DNA of 64,000 nucleotides from Tenodera sinensis. Taxonomy: Eukaryota; Arthropoda; Insecta; Mantodea; Mantidae. Below are positions 59,846-64,000 of this stretch, piece after piece. Location: positions 120,567,330-120,631,329 of the forward strand of contig CM060971.1 of the NCBI GenBank assembly GCA_030765045.1. The letters run 5' to 3'. Within the stretch, counting starts at the first letter, position 1, and every line of letters begins with the position of its first letter. The notes beneath the pieces were generated by a model. That model saw only the letters and a list, made by a program, of their open reading frames with translations. It was not told where the DNA came from and did no database searches. The position numbers were made by a program, and so were the translations under genes.

Positions 59846-60420
59846 AAAAAGCTCTACTTATCTTATTAATATTCGAAGTTGTTCTTATTTTAGATTCTGT
59901 TGCTTCACTGTTAACAGCTTCAGTTTTCCTTAATTCAAGAACAAACTTAACACACACATTGAATCAACAAAATACACTTTAAACACAAAATGTTGAAGAT
60001 AGACCACAAAATGCAAGGGTCACATAATCACAACACATGGATATGATCTGCACTTCTTTCCTTGGAGTGATCTCTCAAATACCAATGTCTGTTTTGAAAT
60101 CACTTGATGCTGTAAATTACTAAGTTTCTGCCCATAATAACACTGTCAAACGTCCAATTTTCTGCCAATAATAAAGTGTTTTTAATGACACTGTCAAATG
60201 TCATGTTTCTGCCAAGATCTCAACCATCTGGCATAAAGAGGGTTGATCAGTGTTCAAATAAGGTGCATTCTAGTGCTTCTATATGCTGCTTTGTATACTT
60301 ATTTAACTACTTCTCCCATGAGGAGGTTGCCTCAGGACAAAGTATACAAAACAAAATAATGTAAGATGAACATATACAGAAGTGATATAAAACATAATAC
60401 GCCAAAGAAAATAACAGAAT
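59846..60420. other. No recognisable gene
   Basis: Start is related to the foldback at 52567; 59990-60070 aligns with copy A near 16190-16270. Otherwise AT-rich. Confidence 0.5.
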
Positions 60421-60422
60421 AT

Positions 60423-60423
<1 letters not shown>

Positions 60424-60468
<45 letters not shown>

Positions 60469-60523
60469 GAAGAAGAAGAAGAAGAAGAAGAAGAATAACA
60501 ACAACAACAACAACAACAACAAC

Positions 60524-60605
<82 letters not shown>

Positions 60606-60606
60606 G
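60424..60606. repeat. Compound AAT/AAG/AAC/AAT microsatellite
   Basis: About 14 AAT, 9 AAG, 9-10 AAC, then about 28 AAT units without breaks, all of the AAN type. Confidence 0.97.
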
Positions 60607-60708
60607 TAAAATAGCTCAAAGAAAGTAAAAATGAATATATGTACATTTAAGGTAAATAAATTAAAATATAAAAAAATACAACAAGAAAGGTGGGAAACAT
60701 CCTAAAAC

Positions 60709-62000
60709 TTATATAAATGATTTCTTAAAATGGCTATGGAGCCTCATATTATAATATTGTGTGGTCGTCTCTTGTCCAGCCCTAGGGAAGTCCACAGTTG
60801 GACAAGGTGTTTTGGAATTGTGCCTTGAGTGCCAATCATTATTCCATGTAGACACGTTGAGCTGGTATTTCTCCATGTAGTATGGTACTGTGGGCTCATA
60901 TATAACCTTTTTTTCTTTGTCCACTTCATCTGGTTGGCCAGTGTGTGTCTCAAAGTGTATAGTCGGGTCTAGTATTAATCCCTTCTTACTAGATGGTCTG
61001 TAAGCTATCATATCTATATGCCTACTGCTTCTACCTGTGGCCAAGCCAGGGACTTCCTCGAAAACCATGTACCCATGGTCTCTCATTGAGTTTGCTATCT
61101 GATGTCGGATTGAGTGATGATGGTTTTGCAGAACTTCTCTCTGTGGGCAGGCACCCAGGACATGGGCAAGTGTTTCACGCTCTCTGAGGCAACGCTGACT
61201 GAACAGATTGCACAAACATTTGCAGTCATCTTGATAGTTTCTTTCCATTCTGTACAGAATAATTCTTTGTGGTCTCTTTTCCATCTGGTGTATATTCCTT
61301 GAAAAGCTCCACACCCTTTCCTTTATGGGGAAGCTTGATCCATGACTGGAACTCCTTTATGCTAAGTATGGATTGAACCTTTGCTGTTTGGCAAGTTGGT
61401 ACACCATGATATAATTTTATTATACATTTCCATGTCCAGATTCTGAATTTCTTCTTCCAACTTTCTTGTAGCATTTATGTAGGTACTGTTGGCTTGCGTG
61501 AGCTTGTTACATATACTGATGTGGTGTAATTTTGCCTACCATGTTGCACGAAACAAACCAAGGCCTTTGTATTTTCTTTCAGAGTAGACCATATGATCAG
61601 GAACATCGGTTGGAAGTTTTAACACTTCCTTCGCTCCACTTTTGAGTATTTTGTCAGCATCAACAAGGAAGTTTTCTGGAATTTTGCCTATGGGAGTAGC
61701 TTGGAATGGATATATTAGAGTGGCAATACTGAGGTGTTTAAGATGACAAATTTCTGATCTGCTTGTAATAATGGTGAAATGATAAGCGTTTCTATTTTGT
61801 TTCTAGTCTTGTTTAGTAATGCTTTGGTATCAAACTTTAGTTCATTGGTAAAATTCATTCCTAAGTAGCGAATTGGGTTACCATTGCAGTATGATGTAAT
61901 TCCGCAATCTCCATTTTTGTCTATAAGGTTGCCCTTTTATTGATTCTGAAGTGTTGATGTCCAAACCTACCCACAGCAATCTTTGACAGTTCAGTGGCAG
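60709..62000 (-). pseudogene. R2-superclade LINE (L-F): RT thumb, Cys/His motif and restriction-like endonuclease
   Basis: The minus strand from about 62000 reads RYLGMNFTNELKFD, LLQADQKFVILNTSVLPL, KEVLKLPTDVPDHMVYSER and YKGLGLFRATW, the RT thumb of R2-like elements. Then EFQSWIKLPHKGKGVELF (61226-61474). The open frame 60709-61314 has a CLCNLFSQRC...ETLAHVLGACP zinc motif and the endonuclease core RHIDMIAYRPSSKKGLILDP (PD-D/EXK type). Frame changes separate the pieces. These elements often insert at a specific target, but the flank here is not rRNA. Confidence 0.85.
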
Positions 62001-62300
62001 ATTCTGAATTTGATAGCAAAGAAAAATTGCAGTGAAAGATGTATACATTGCGCAAAATATGCATCTACAAAAGGTTTAATCGTTCACACGTCTCATGGTT
62101 CACAGAGATGAAATAGCAAACACACTTCTCTATATGATGATGAAATAACTGATATCCAAAGAGACGTACTAAACCCAGAAATAAGTTCATACAACAATGA
62201 GCTGCTTAAGTGGAAATAAAAATTCCATGAAAATTTAAATGATACGGAATTTGATCGCACCGCAGAAGGCTTCATCCAGTGTTTAGCCTCTGCCCTTCAC
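62001..62300 (+). other. Unassigned coding-like stretch
   Basis: Plus-strand pieces such as MVHRDEIANTLLY and YDDEITDIQRDVLNPEISS, in two frames, look like a decayed protein; I do not recognise it. It may belong to the LINE that follows. Confidence 0.3.
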
Positions 62301-62309
62301 ATACTGCCA

Positions 62310-64000
62310 GGACACAGAAGGACTCAGATACGCTCTACAGTATGTCCCACCAGACTTCACTAAAAAGTACAGCTTAATGATTATGATGGAAACCTTCCTA
62401 CAAGAACCACTAGATTTACCCGGTTTCTACGGAGTGCATGCATATGCAAGAGCTACAGGCGGTAGACCGGTGGGAGGGGTGTCCTGCTTCCTCAAACCAT
62501 CAGCAGGGAAGATCCTGGAATGTAAAAAAGAGACAAATACCATAATTGTCAAGACCACAAGACTCACAATAATAGGAGTATACATCCCACCAAGCACAGT
62601 AACTGAAGAAGTAATCGACAATATTATATAAATGGAAAGGAAACACTGAAGACTCTAACTCTTACAGGGGCATAGCTCTACAAAACATAACATACAAAAT
62701 TTTCTCCAAAATTTTATCTAGAAGACTAAGCATGGAAGTGGACAAATTCATTCCAGACTGCCAATTCGGCTTTTGAGAAAAAAGGAGCACCCTACAAGCT
62801 GTGAAAGTTCTACAAGAAGAAGCAGAGCAAACCCTTAGATACAAGAAGAGCAAATACCACGCTGTCTTCGTCGACTATAGGAAAGCATTCAACTCAGTCA
62901 ACCGGGATACCCTCATAAATAAAACTAACAGAGATGCTGGGAGACACACATCCCCTAGCCAGAATGATTGAGGCAATTCTGGCATATAGCTATATTATTA
63001 TCAACGATGGTGCAGCCCTGTCCGAAAAGATCAAACAGACAAATGACGTACTGCAGGGCGACCCCATCTGTTTAATATCTTAACGGCAGACATCATAGAC
63101 ATTGTTAAGGACCTCCCCACAGTGAAGCTAATAATGTATGCAGATGACATGGCTCTAGGGTCACACTGCAAGAGTGATCTACAAGCAGCACTCGAGAAGC
63201 TCGAACAGTGGGCCGAAAAAAATAGCTTCAAGGTCAACAAAGAAAAAACAGTGTATATGGTTTTCAGAAGAGGAGGAAAACCTGGTAAAGATGACAAATT
63301 TACCCTGCAAGGAGAAAGCCTGACGACTGTGAACAACTTCCAATACTTAGGAGTAAGCCTACAACCGACCATGACTTCTTACAGAATCCACATCCAGGAA
63401 AGAGCAACGGCAGCCATGAAAGCCATAAACAGAATTCCTAACATCAACAAACTCTCCTTGACCACAGCAATGTCACTATTCCATGCAGTCATAACACCGA
63501 TAGCCCCCTATGGAATAGAAATAATATGGGAGAAACTGACAAGCAGTGACCTTGCAAGACTTGAGAATGTAAGGCAAGATTCCTGAAGAGGCTCCTAGGA
63601 GTCGGGAAGTATTCACCCTTAAGGATGGTGTATGCGTTGACCAGAGAAAGTTTCTTCATAGAGGACCTCAGGCTGGAATTAATGCTGCCATCTACTGGCC
63701 CTTATTAAGCACACTTAGAGTCACGACATCGACCCAGACTTCTATGGCACAAGCGCAATGACGGACCGGAAGTGGACAGAGACATGCCAAGATCAAAGAC
63801 ATGTGGTAACCAGACTCGCTATCCACGGCTTCCATCACAAGATATGCAGAATGCAAAGATTCCACCAACCGGACACTGAACTGCATATATTCATTGTGCG
63901 ACCAAAAGTGTGGACGGTATCATATAATAATGTGTGGAAAAAGAACAAAATCCATAAAAGACTATAGTGACTAAAATCTTAATGCTCTTTTGAGTGCTCC
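62310..64000 (+). pseudogene. LINE (L-E): endonuclease start joined to RT, running off the right edge
   Basis: 62310-62631: start of an apurinic-type endonuclease domain (LMIMMETFLQEPLDLPGFYG, RPVGGVSCFLKP, IIGVYIPPSTVT). It is joined at about 62631 to RT motifs SYRGIALQN, CQFGF, VFVDYRKAFNSVNR, then LIMYADDMAL at 63128 and FQYLGVSLQPTMTSY. The central endonuclease catalytic part is deleted. Frameshifts near 62780, 62940 and 63070. The tail reads RLAIHGFHHKICRM near 63800-63850. Confidence 0.85.

Larger units (their letters stand above)
50590..60080. repeat. Segmental duplication copy B of the zinc-finger 5' region
   Basis: Counterpart of 12740-16290; about 9.5 kb because of the P element, L-A, SINE-IV/array and L-B insertions. 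Holds exons 1 and 2 of gene B. Confidence 0.85.

Noticed and set aside
60307..60646. Leu/Phe- and Ile-rich membrane-like proteins
   Set aside because: Products of the compound AAN microsatellite.

Overview
This window looks like eukaryotic, probably insect, nuclear DNA. It is AT-rich, gene-poor and heavily loaded with transposable elements (TEs). It contains spliced C2H2 zinc-finger exons, several LINE lineages, Tc1/mariner, Tigger/pogo, hAT, piggyBac, P-element (THAP) and Penelope elements, a Ty3-type LTR element, tRNA-derived SINEs and large tandem arrays. A polyneopteran-like insect is plausible but is my inference; nothing here fixes the species. There are no prokaryotic operons, no CRISPR array and no functional tRNA or rRNA gene.

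Host gene. One three-exon minus-strand zinc-finger gene can be assembled: exon 1 (58769-59108, acidic SUMO-like N-terminus), a 41-nt micro-exon (50736-50776) and a ten-finger terminal exon (39265-40363). Splice sites and phases agree and give 481 codons plus stop. Its introns hold a P element, a piggyBac remnant, a Ty3 element and SINEs. A paralogue of exons 1 and 2 lies at 14577-15856 inside an old segmental duplication (about 12740-16290 versus 50590-60080). A degenerate zinc-finger exon lies at 35764-38120.

Region by region. 1-9.3 kb: remnants of LINE family L-A, a 593-bp AAT tract, a nearly intact Tc1 element nested in a CR1/L2-like LINE. 9.6-12.3 kb: a 104-bp minisatellite. 12.7-16.3 kb: paralogue A with a Tigger fossil. 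16.6-19.9 kb: interspersed repeat R. 19.9-23.0 kb: an L-A copy in reverse whose 5' UTR carries about 32 tandem 70-bp monomers. 23.0-24.0 kb: a hAT element. 24.6-26.4 kb: the longest L-A coding remnant. 29.9-31.6 kb: two inverted-repeat DNA elements. 31.7-34.3 kb: a satellite sitting in a LINE reverse transcriptase fossil. 36.6-38.0 kb: an L-A insertion and a palindromic Penelope element. 42.2-47.7 kb: a decayed Ty3 element. 47.8-50.0 kb: a piggyBac remnant with nested insertions. 51.0-55.2 kb: a P-like transposon. 57.5-58.6 kb: a SINE carrying a 120-bp array. 59.4-64 kb: three further LINE fragments.

The most interesting candidate system is the L-A retrotransposon family. It has RNase H, a C-terminal Cys/His motif and a 3' end in TTAGCTAACAAC-type repeats. 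It shows a tandem 5' UTR monomer array, short derivatives that keep only the 5' UTR and 3' tail (like SINE/RIME parasites), a copy with a 5' inversion, and an insertion with a perfect 14-bp target duplication that splits the THAP domain of the P element.
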